DNA of 64,000 nucleotides from Akkermansia muciniphila. GTDB lineage: Bacteria > Verrucomicrobiota > Verrucomicrobiia > Verrucomicrobiales > Akkermansiaceae. The stretch lies in the NCBI GenBank assembly GCA_945890645.1, contig CAMDCV010000002.1, positions 124,001 through 188,000 of the forward strand. Reading direction: 5' to 3'. The notes under the pieces were generated by a model. That model worked only from the letters and a program-made list of their open reading frames with translations, was not told the DNA's origin and searched no databases. The translations under genes were made by a program, and so were the position numbers. Position 1 is the first letter of the stretch. Each line of letters starts with the position of its first letter. Shown piece by piece: positions 1 to 7,031 of this stretch.

Positions 1-2
1 CC

Positions 3-269
3 CGTGGCGATGTAGAAGCCCGGAACAAACGCATCGGTCAGCGCGAGGCAGACTACAAGACCGCCGTCGCCGCCGTAGAGTTCCGCCACGGCCTCAAGAA
101 AGAAGGCCACCTCAATGCCGCCACCACCGCACTCATCGATCATCTCAAAGGAGAATACGCCCCCAAGCCTAACAAGCACGGCGCACCCTCCATCCCCGAT
201 CTCTACGAACACTCCTCTCTCCCCACCCCAGTCGCATCCACCGCGCCTAACCCTGCCGATCTCCTATAA
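3..269 (+). CDS. C-terminal fragment of a probable MuA-like transposase (5' truncated by window)
   Basis: Open frame from base 3 (RGDVEARNKRIGQREADYKTAVAAVEFRHGLKKEG...NPADLL*), directly upstream of a MuB-like ATPase; assignment mostly by context. Confidence 0.5.
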   Translation, partial: RGDVEARNKRIGQREADYKTAVAAVEFRHGLKKEGHLNAATTALIDHLKGEYAPKPNKHGAPSIPDLYEHSSLPTPVASTAPNPADLL

Positions 270-281
270 CCAAGAACCACC

Positions 282-1394
282 ATGCCAACAGCACCAACAG
301 CAACAGTCGTATCCACCACCAACCATCCATGGCACATCACCCCCGCAGAACTGAACCAACGCATCAGCCACTGCGAGAACGATAACCGCAAGCTACTCGA
401 ATGGGCCTATCGCATCAGCCACGAGCGCGATCTATCCCTATCGGAATTCGCCGATGCCGCTGGCATCAGCTCCAGCACCTTAGCCAAGATCATCGCTGGC
501 ACCTACGTCAATCCACGCAACACATCTGAACGCTACGATCTCCCCACCAACATCAGCAGCGGCCTACGCAACTACCAAACCGGCATCATCTCACGCCTCC
601 CCACCAACGTCACATTCGTTAGCACAGAGACCAGCCGCAAAGTGAACTTCAACTGCGATCTCGCTCGCGAGTCACGCACGCCGGTCTTCATGCAAGGTGC
701 CAGCCACATCGGTAAAACCACAGCACTCGAAAAATACGCCGATGCTAACCCCACCAACACCTTCCTCATCACCGTCACCGCAGGCATGGGCGCGAAAGGC
801 CTCGCCATGGCCATCGCAGAAGCCATGGGCCTCGCCACCGCAGGCAGCGTAGATGCACTCACACGCCGCATCCGCAAAGAACTCACCCGCGATCAACTCC
901 TGATCATGGATGACTTCCACGTCCTCACCTTATCCGCCACCCCACGCGGATTCCTCAAGTGCATGGAGCTGCTCCGCGCCCTCTACGATGCTGACAAATG
1001 CGGTATGCTCTTCAGCACGACCGACCTGGATTTCGGTCGCATCACCAAGGAATACAAAACCGCGCTGCATCAGCTCCTACGTCGTGGCATCCACCGCCCC
1101 CACCTTGGCCTTGCCCCGCTCAAGCAAGATGTCAAAGCCATCCTCGCCGCCCACGGCCTGCCATGGCCTACCAAGAGCCTCCAGTGCGAAGCATACGGCA
1201 TGACCTACAAGCCCGCCACCATCATGCAGGACCTCGCCAAACAATCCGGCCTCAAGTCCATCACCGAGCGCCTGCGCTACGCCCTCAAGCTCTCCGCTCG
1301 CAACACCGAGTCCATCACCTGGCATCACGTCTGCCAAGCACAAGCCCTGGTCGCCTCAAACGACTCCATCCCCGACGACGACTGGAATGACTAA
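282..1394 (+). CDS. MuB-like AAA ATPase / transposition target selector with N-terminal HTH
   Basis: N-terminal HTH (LSLSEFADAAGISSSTLAKIIAGTYVNP), Walker A GASHIGKT, Walker B LLIMDDFHVL. Confidence 0.8.
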   Translation: MPTAPTATVVSTTNHPWHITPAELNQRISHCENDNRKLLEWAYRISHERDLSLSEFADAAGISSSTLAKIIAGTYVNPRNTSERYDLPTNISSGLRNYQTGIISRLPTNVTFVSTETSRKVNFNCDLARESRTPVFMQGASHIGKTTALEKYADANPTNTFLITVTAGMGAKGLAMAIAEAMGLATAGSVDALTRRIRKELTRDQLLIMDDFHVLTLSATPRGFLKCMELLRALYDADKCGMLFSTTDLDFGRITKEYKTALHQLLRRGIHRPHLGLAPLKQDVKAILAAHGLPWPTKSLQCEAYGMTYKPATIMQDLAKQSGLKSITERLRYALKLSARNTESITWHHVCQAQALVASNDSIPDDDWND

Positions 1395-1857
1395 TCACGA
1401 AAAAATCCTCAAAGACTTGAGCATCAGCCAATCCACTGCCGACAGCATCGCCGGACGCATGGAACTCCCCACCATCGCCGTCGAGCTGCTGCTCGGCCAA
1501 CTCATCGCCAAGAAAGAAGTCGAATCCTTCTCACTCGGCACCACCAACCTCCTCGTCTACCGCCTCACCGCCGGAATTCCAACTTCAACCACCATGACCA
1601 TCCTCGTTCGCCAAACCTTTGATTCCTTCAAAGCCCGCATCATCACCAGCACTGGCAAGATTACATTCACAGCCAGTTGCACATCGGGAGAATTAGCCGC
1701 GGCCAAGGCCGTCGTCAAGAAAGCCTATGGTGCGCAGAAATCCGAAACCGTATTCGAAATCAAAGACCCCGCTGAACTCGAAAGACGTGGCATCAACAAA
1801 TACATGGCCAACCCCCAGCGCAAACAAATCTTCCACGTCTTCGGCTTCAAACACTGA
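1387..1857 (+). CDS. hypothetical phage protein
   Basis: 156 aa ORF overlapping the upstream stop; in operon. Confidence 0.6.
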   Translation: MTNHEKILKDLSISQSTADSIAGRMELPTIAVELLLGQLIAKKEVESFSLGTTNLLVYRLTAGIPTSTTMTILVRQTFDSFKARIITSTGKITFTASCTSGELAAAKAVVKKAYGAQKSETVFEIKDPAELERRGINKYMANPQRKQIFHVFGFKH

Positions 1858-1884
1858 TCACTGCTCACTAACCACTATCCACTT
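1853..1884. repeat. intercistronic CACT repeat inside the Mu-like element, matching 36151-36182
   Basis: ACTGATCACTGCTCACTAACCACTATCCACTT, just 5' of the ATG at 1892. Confidence 0.7.
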
Positions 1885-1891
1885 ACCCACC

Positions 1892-2131
1892 ATGCTCTCC
1901 ATACCCGAAACCCGCGAAGAACTCGAAGAACTCGCCGCCGCGCTCTCGCACATCGCCAACCTCGGCCCCCACTTCATCAGCTCCGAAGGGGCCGCCTACT
2001 GGGACCGCAAAGCCAAATTCCTCCTCGGCCTCAGCGACGTCCTCGCCCAGCTCGATACCGAACCGCTCACCCTCACCAACCTACAGGCCGCTGCAGAGCG
2101 AGCCATCACCCCAACCAGCACACCAGCATGA
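1892..2131 (+). CDS. hypothetical small phage protein
   Basis: ATG at 1892 (MLSIPETREELEELAAALSHIANLG...); ATGA overlap with next ORF. Confidence 0.5.
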   Translation: MLSIPETREELEELAAALSHIANLGPHFISSEGAAYWDRKAKFLLGLSDVLAQLDTEPLTLTNLQAAAERAITPTSTPA

Positions 2132-2292
2132 AAGACGCCATCGCTGAAATCATCACTCAGGCAGAATACTGGGAAACCGAAGCCGTCGCCACCCGCGCAA
2201 CCGGTGACTACATCAAAGCCACTCGCCAAGAAAAACTCGCGAAAAACCTTCACAAAATAGCCAAAGCCGCACGCACACTTTTCCTCAAATAA
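2128..2292 (+). CDS. hypothetical small phage protein (54 aa, not in ORF track)
   Basis: MKDAIAEIITQAEYWETEAVATRATGDYIKATRQEKLAKNLHKIAKAARTLFLK*; start overlaps previous stop. Confidence 0.5.
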   Translation: MKDAIAEIITQAEYWETEAVATRATGDYIKATRQEKLAKNLHKIAKAARTLFLK

Positions 2293-2315
2293 TTCACCAC
2301 TAACTATACAAACGT

Positions 2316-2537
2316 ATGCCATCCAAACTAGAAATCAAAGCCAACAAGCTCGAAGCCAAAGAACTCCGCAAAACCCTAACAGCTGCGAATCGCAAAACCA
2401 TCAAAGAATGCGCCAAGTATCGGAAAATGATACGCGCGTACACAGTTGCCATCACAAAAATGGAAAAAGACCACAGCAACTACGCTGCCAAAGTCAACCG
2501 TCGCATCGCCATCCTTGAAGGTCGTAACGACGCCTAA
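2316..2537 (+). CDS. hypothetical basic coiled-coil-like small protein
   Basis: 73 aa Lys/Glu-rich ORF in operon. Confidence 0.5.
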   Translation: MPSKLEIKANKLEAKELRKTLTAANRKTIKECAKYRKMIRAYTVAITKMEKDHSNYAAKVNRRIAILEGRNDA

Positions 2538-2557
2538 ACCCTCAGCATCACATCACA

Positions 2558-3058
2558 ATGACCGAAGAACAAAAAGCAGCAGACATCAAGCGCGGCCACG
2601 AGATTAACGAGCTAGTTGGCACGTTAATGGAAGAACTCGAAGCGATTGAAGCACGGCTCAAATCCGCCGCCCTCATTGGCCCACATATCCCGCTAGAAGA
2701 TGCCGAGCGCGAGGGCAAGCAAGCGATCCTCACCAGCCCCACACATCGCCTCCGCATTCGCATCGAAAGCGACAATCTCGTCGGCGGTTTCGCCATGGGA
2801 AGCGATACCGAAAAAACCATAAGCGCCCTGATCACAACCAATCAGTTCAATGCCCTTTTCAAGCCCGTCAAAAAATACGAACGCAAAGAAAGCGATGGTC
2901 ACAAATTCCGCCTGAAAGCAAAAGCCGCGTTGAGTAACCAAGAACTCTACTTGCAGCTCATCAAATCCCTCCGCAGCCTGGACAAAGACGGCATTCCAAA
3001 ATCCAAAATCGTCATCCCCTGGAGCGAAGTAGAACTACTCGCACCATCACAGCCATGA
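2558..3058 (+). CDS. hypothetical phage protein
   Basis: 166 aa ORF in operon; ATGA overlap with the next ORF. Confidence 0.55.
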   Translation: MTEEQKAADIKRGHEINELVGTLMEELEAIEARLKSAALIGPHIPLEDAEREGKQAILTSPTHRLRIRIESDNLVGGFAMGSDTEKTISALITTNQFNALFKPVKKYERKESDGHKFRLKAKAALSNQELYLQLIKSLRSLDKDGIPKSKIVIPWSEVELLAPSQP

Positions 3059-3291
3059 GCGAACGAGCTAAACAAATCAGCGAACAATTAAAAAAAGCTC
3101 ACTATGCTATGAGCTGCTTGATCGAAGATGTCGGAAACGTTTTGATGCATCTCAGAGAAGGCGTTACTGATGCCGATGAAGGCATGTCACAAACCGCAGA
3201 ATTAAGCGCCTCTGATGCACTCGGATTGCTATCGCACATCGAAACCAAAATCACGGAAATCCAAGCCGTCGTCGTAACCTGCACGTCATGA
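3055..3291 (+). CDS. hypothetical small phage protein
   Basis: 78 aa ORF with ATGA overlap. Confidence 0.5.
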   Translation: MSERAKQISEQLKKAHYAMSCLIEDVGNVLMHLREGVTDADEGMSQTAELSASDALGLLSHIETKITEIQAVVVTCTS

Positions 3292-3331
3292 AAGCATTCC
3301 ATCCTCGCTCAGTAGCTACGGCCAAGGAGAA

Positions 3332-3781
3332 GTGAGCGGGCTGGCTGGCATACCCAGGCAATTGAGCAGTATGCCAAACCAAATCCACCAAATGAACGCT
3401 GCCAAAATAGATGTGCTGAAAGGAATCCTCACACGGGTTCCTGCCGATCTCTTGCGTGCCGAGCTGGACCGCCGTCAACGCGCCCTGCCACTTCGTGAGC
3501 AAGCAGGACCAGTCTTGCAAGCCGTCGCTGCCGCATGGTCAGTGCAGCCTGGTGACATCATTTTACTGAGAGTGCAGACACGTTCCGTTGTAGCAGCGCG
3601 GTGGGCCACCAATACCCTTTTACGCACACACGCCGAGTTCGACCTCGTCACCCTCTGCCAGCTCTTCAACACCACACCAGGCAGCATCCATTCATGGCAA
3701 TTTCGTCATCGTAACGCCCTCGAAGAAAACACCGATTACAAGTCACGCCTCGCCCACGCGCAACAACTCCTCAACTCATGA
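3332..3781 (+). CDS. DnaA domain IV (Bac_DnaA_C)-like DNA-binding protein
   Basis: VLQAVAAAWSVQPGDIILLRVQTRSVVAARWATNTLLRTHAEFDLVTLCQLFNTTPGSIHSWQFRHRNALEENTDYKSRL resembles DnaA domain IV layout ([30 protein letters not shown]...[24 protein letters not shown]). Start codon uncertain (GTG 3332, ATG downstream possible). Confidence 0.55.
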   Translation: MSGLAGIPRQLSSMPNQIHQMNAAKIDVLKGILTRVPADLLRAELDRRQRALPLREQAGPVLQAVAAAWSVQPGDIILLRVQTRSVVAARWATNTLLRTHAEFDLVTLCQLFNTTPGSIHSWQFRHRNALEENTDYKSRLAHAQQLLNS

Positions 3782-4140
3782 CACGCCGCCCACTCAATTC
3801 CCAATTTAACACGGCCACTTTAGAGGACCGCAAACTCACGACGATTCGCAACAAGCCCTGGCCAATCGGAAAACCGATCCAACTCTACAATTGGAGTGGC
3901 ACCGCCTACCGCAGCAAGCAGATCGACGTGGCCGTGGTCACCGTGTTATGGACTGCACCGATCACCATCGAGAGAATTGATGACAAAGTGCTCTTTTACA
4001 TCGATCACATATTCTCAAAACCACTGTGGGAACTCGAAGGCTTCGACTCACAAAAATCCATGCAAGACTGGTTCCTGGCAAAACTGAAAAAAGGACAGCG
4101 CCTGCAGCAGCATCTGATGTGCTTTCAACGTCTGCCCTAA
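3778..4140 (+). CDS. ASCH-domain-like protein
   Basis: Pattern TTIRNKPWPIGKPIQLYNWSG...AVVTVLWTAPITIE...LWELEGFDSQKSMQDWF resembles phage ASCH proteins. Confidence 0.55.
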   Translation: MTRRPLNSQFNTATLEDRKLTTIRNKPWPIGKPIQLYNWSGTAYRSKQIDVAVVTVLWTAPITIERIDDKVLFYIDHIFSKPLWELEGFDSQKSMQDWFLAKLKKGQRLQQHLMCFQRLP

Positions 4141-4152
4141 TCTACTAATCCC

Positions 4153-4569
4153 ATGCCCTGCGACTACAAAAATTATCCGCTCGATTGGTTCACCCGTATT
4201 CGCCCCGCGATATTGGAGAGAGCAGGGAATTGTTGCGAAAAATGCGGCCTGCAAAACTACAGCATCGTGCTGCAGGAGTCTCGTATTCCCATGGTAGAAG
4301 GCTGCACTCACCAATGGGCAAAAGAGAACCTTGATTTCTATCACTGCGTCGAAGGTGGTAAGGCCATCATCATCGTTCTTACCATCGCTCACAAGGATCA
4401 TTTTCCCATGAACAACGATCCGGAAAATCTCCTAGCACTTTGCCAACGCTGCCACAATCGGATGGACGCAAAACACCGCGCCAAAACTCGCCAGAAAAAC
4501 CACCGCGAAGCCCTCGAAAAATCCGCTCCCAGCCTTCCACTCGTAACCTCCATCATCACCACCGTATGA
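4153..4569 (+). CDS. HNH endonuclease
   Basis: CCEKCGLQNY ... TIAHKDHFPMNNDPENLLALCQRCHNRMDAKHR. Confidence 0.8.
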   Translation: MPCDYKNYPLDWFTRIRPAILERAGNCCEKCGLQNYSIVLQESRIPMVEGCTHQWAKENLDFYHCVEGGKAIIIVLTIAHKDHFPMNNDPENLLALCQRCHNRMDAKHRAKTRQKNHREALEKSAPSLPLVTSIITTV

Positions 4570-5120
4570 GCATCTACAAACGCCAAGCAGACGACTCCAA
4601 ACCCGCCCGCAAACCGAAGCCGGCTGCCGCTCAGAACTGGGTCACCAAGGGCCTGACAAACCCTCAAAAAGCCCAGCTCAGCATCGCTGCACGCGAGGCA
4701 TACGATGTGCAAACCAACCACGGCCTCACCGATGGAATCAGTTACGATCAATGGCGTCACGGCGAGACCAAAATCGCCTGCGGAAAAGAGTCATTTCGCG
4801 ACTGCACAAACAAGGACTTTCGAAGCATCCTCGCCCGATTCTACGCCCTCGCTGGTCGTGAGAAAGATGCCGCCGCATTATGGCAAAAAACAGGCCGCGT
4901 CAAAGGCTCAGATGAGCTGAACGACACCCATGAAAATCGCGAACTTTGCAAGGCCCTGATCCGCGACAAAATCGCCGCCTCAAGAGGTGCCATCAATGAC
5001 GCCTACGTCGCGGCGATTGTCCACAACAAACACCAGGGCAAAACCATCCACGACCTCACCGCCAGCGAGCTGCAGCAGCTCGTATTCACCATCACCGACC
5101 GCTTGAGCAAAAAGACATGA
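4566..5120 (+). CDS. GemA / Mu gp16-like regulatory protein
   Basis: QNWVTKGLTNPQKAQLSIAAREAYD...LTASELQQLVFTITDRL and position after the MuA/MuB-like genes. Confidence 0.5.
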   Translation: MSIYKRQADDSKPARKPKPAAAQNWVTKGLTNPQKAQLSIAAREAYDVQTNHGLTDGISYDQWRHGETKIACGKESFRDCTNKDFRSILARFYALAGREKDAAALWQKTGRVKGSDELNDTHENRELCKALIRDKIAASRGAINDAYVAAIVHNKHQGKTIHDLTASELQQLVFTITDRLSKKT

Positions 5121-5461
5121 GTGCTCAGCTAGAAATGGACTTTGAGACCAAGCCGCCAGCGCACGATGACATCGAGCGACTGGCGCTTTTTCTTTATGAC
5201 CAAGGCCCCGTCTGGACCACAGCAAAAGACATCGCCAAAGCCCTCCATTTCACCGACCGCCAAATCCGCAAATTAGCATCCGAAAGCAACGGCCTAATTC
5301 TCTCCGGCCCCGGTTGCCCTGGCTATCGCCACGTCCGCCGCGCTACCCCCGAGGAAGTGCAGGAAGTAGTCGCCAGATTGAGGCACCAAGCACACATGAT
5401 GGACCAACGCTGCAGCGCCATTCACAAGGCCTTCCATGCGCATGTCCACAAGCCCGCTTGA
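5117..5461 (+). CDS. winged-helix DNA-binding phage protein
   Basis: VWTTAKDIAKALHFTDRQIRKLASESNGLILSGPGCPGYRHVRRATPEEV; ATGA overlap with preceding gene. Confidence 0.55.
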   Translation: MSAQLEMDFETKPPAHDDIERLALFLYDQGPVWTTAKDIAKALHFTDRQIRKLASESNGLILSGPGCPGYRHVRRATPEEVQEVVARLRHQAHMMDQRCSAIHKAFHAHVHKPA

Positions 5462-5491
5462 CAACAGAAATTCAATCGGCATCTCGTAGCC

Positions 5492-5665
5492 ATGAACTCA
5501 GCAGCCAGGCATTGCAAATGCGGAAAAAAGAACCGCAACAAACGCGAGAAATCAATGGATAAAAACCTGATCGATTTCTTGGAGAAACGCGGCCTGTACC
5601 AACGCGGCCGCCAACCCCTAAATTTCAGGTCACAAAAAAACATTGACCGGAAACGCGCAGCGTAG
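5492..5665 (+). CDS. hypothetical small protein (57 aa, not in ORF track)
   Basis: MNSAARHCKCGKKNRNKREKSMDKNLIDFLEKRGLYQRGRQPLNFRSQKNIDRKRAA*. Confidence 0.4.
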   Translation: MNSAARHCKCGKKNRNKREKSMDKNLIDFLEKRGLYQRGRQPLNFRSQKNIDRKRAA

Positions 5666-5679
5666 ATCTCGTGCCGGTC

Positions 5680-6486
5680 ATGAAAACGAAACCATTGATC
5701 AGTTGGCCTGGAGGAAAAACCAGAATGCTCTCGAAGCTCCTACCCCACATCCCCGAGAAAGCCGGATACATCGAAGTCTTTGGCGGCGGTGCCGCACTGC
5801 TTCTCGCCAAACCACGGACCAAACTCGAAGTGTACAACGACGTGAATGGTGAAGTCGTAAACCTCTACCGCGTCGCCAAGTATCATGCCGAAGCCCTCGC
5901 CACCGAGATCGAGTCCATGCCCGTCTCCCGCGACTTCCTTCACCAGATCGGCCAAGCCCTCGGCACCAACTACCTGACCGATCTCCAGCGTGCAGCAATC
6001 TTCCTGCACGCAAACAAAGGATCATTCGGCGGGGGAGGAACATCATTTCCCGTCTGTCGTCAGCCCCACACCGCACCCGTCATCTCGCGAGATTCCCTCA
6101 TGAATTCCATCCGCGAATTCTCCCGCCGCATGGAACGCGTACTGATCGAGTCGCTTGATTACCGGAGAATTTTTCAGAACTACGATCATCCCGAGAACTT
6201 CATGTTCCTCGATCCGCCCTATTTTAACGCCAAGCGTACCAACTACGACGGATGGTCAGAAGATGAAATGCGCGAATTCGCAGGCCACGTATCCAGACTC
6301 CAAGCCCGGTGGATCATCACAGTTGACGACAGCCCCCTAAATCGATCCCTGTGGCACAACCACTACATGGAAGCCGTCACCACTCGGAACGGCTGCGGAA
6401 ACCACGCCAAAATTCCCGTGCGCCACTTTGGCGAGCTGATCATCCACAGCCAGCCGCCAGAGAGCAAAGCCAAGCAAGCCGCCTGA
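5680..6486 (+). CDS. D12-class N6-adenine DNA methyltransferase
   Basis: SWPGGKTRML, FGGGAALLL, DPPYF motifs. Confidence 0.88.
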   Translation: MKTKPLISWPGGKTRMLSKLLPHIPEKAGYIEVFGGGAALLLAKPRTKLEVYNDVNGEVVNLYRVAKYHAEALATEIESMPVSRDFLHQIGQALGTNYLTDLQRAAIFLHANKGSFGGGGTSFPVCRQPHTAPVISRDSLMNSIREFSRRMERVLIESLDYRRIFQNYDHPENFMFLDPPYFNAKRTNYDGWSEDEMREFAGHVSRLQARWIITVDDSPLNRSLWHNHYMEAVTTRNGCGNHAKIPVRHFGELIIHSQPPESKAKQAA

Positions 6487-6497
6487 AAAACACAAAA

Positions 6498-6528
6498 CCT
6501 CTGTCACATCGCCCACATGTGGCAGAGG
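6498..6528. terminator. hairpin at the end of the phage operon (possible terminator, no clear U tract)
   Basis: CCTCTGtCACAT-cgcccac-ATGTGgCAGAGG inverted repeat just after the methylase stop. Confidence 0.4.
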
Positions 6529-6570
6529 AAACACAAAACCTCCCAAACCCAACCCATCCCCCGTAACCCC

Positions 6571-6615
6571 TGATTTCACGCTATTTCAGGCTATTTCAGG
6601 GACTTTCACAATACA
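6571..6615. repeat. Mu-like right end: four ~10-bp TTTCA repeats and terminal CAATACA
   Basis: tgatttcacg/ctatttcagg/ctatttcagg/gactttcaca followed by atacA; terminus is the reverse complement of TGTATTG. Confidence 0.6.
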
Positions 6616-7031
6616 CTAAACCTCCTGTCCGGGTGCGCAATTTTGTGTTAAATGATCAAATTTCCGATTCTCCTTTTTCCTACCATTTATTTCTCCTCGG
6701 TGAAGTCCGAGCGGCTATCGAGAATGGGAATGTAAGAAAGTATCATTTTGGTTTCATGCGAAACGTCCTGGAGAAGACATCAACCTTTTTGGGTTATGAG
6801 CGCTGGGAGGAACTTCTGCCAAAAACCAGCGATGGCACGTCAGACCCCTATGCTGAACGATTGACAAACTATGGAGTGCATTCGAAGCACGCGGGCGAAG
6901 AAATCGAACCTATCCCTCAAGAAATCAAAAATATGCTCAAGGTCATTTACGAGCATTTTATTAACAGTGGCCACACCTTTATGAATGCGGCGGAGACGCA
7001 ACCGGCACAACCAACAGAAGCTGTAATATGA
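6616..7031 (+). pseudogene. 3' fragment of an AAA-ATPase gene associated with a type I R-M locus, interrupted by the Mu-like element
   Basis: Frame open across 6615 (TKPPVRVRNFVLNDQISDSPFSYHLFLLGEVRAAIENGNVRKYHFGFMRNVLEKTSTFLGYERWEELLP...YGVHSKHAGEE...) looks like the C-terminus of long AAA ATPases found with hsd genes. Confidence 0.6.

Larger units (their letters stand above)
1..6615 (+). mobile_element. Mu-like transposable prophage/element, early region and right end (left part lies outside the window)
   Basis: Transposase C-terminal fragment followed by MuB-like AAA ATPase, GemA-like, HNH and D12 methylase genes in one tightly packed + strand operon with ATGA overlaps; C-rich coding strand differs from the flanking DNA; ends at CAATACA, matching the Mu terminus TGTATTG in reverse complement. 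Confidence 0.75.

Noticed and set aside
6633-7031. 132-aa ORF as a complete phage or host gene
   Set aside because: Sequence resembles only the C-terminus of large AAA ATPases and the frame is open across the element end; treated as an interrupted remnant.
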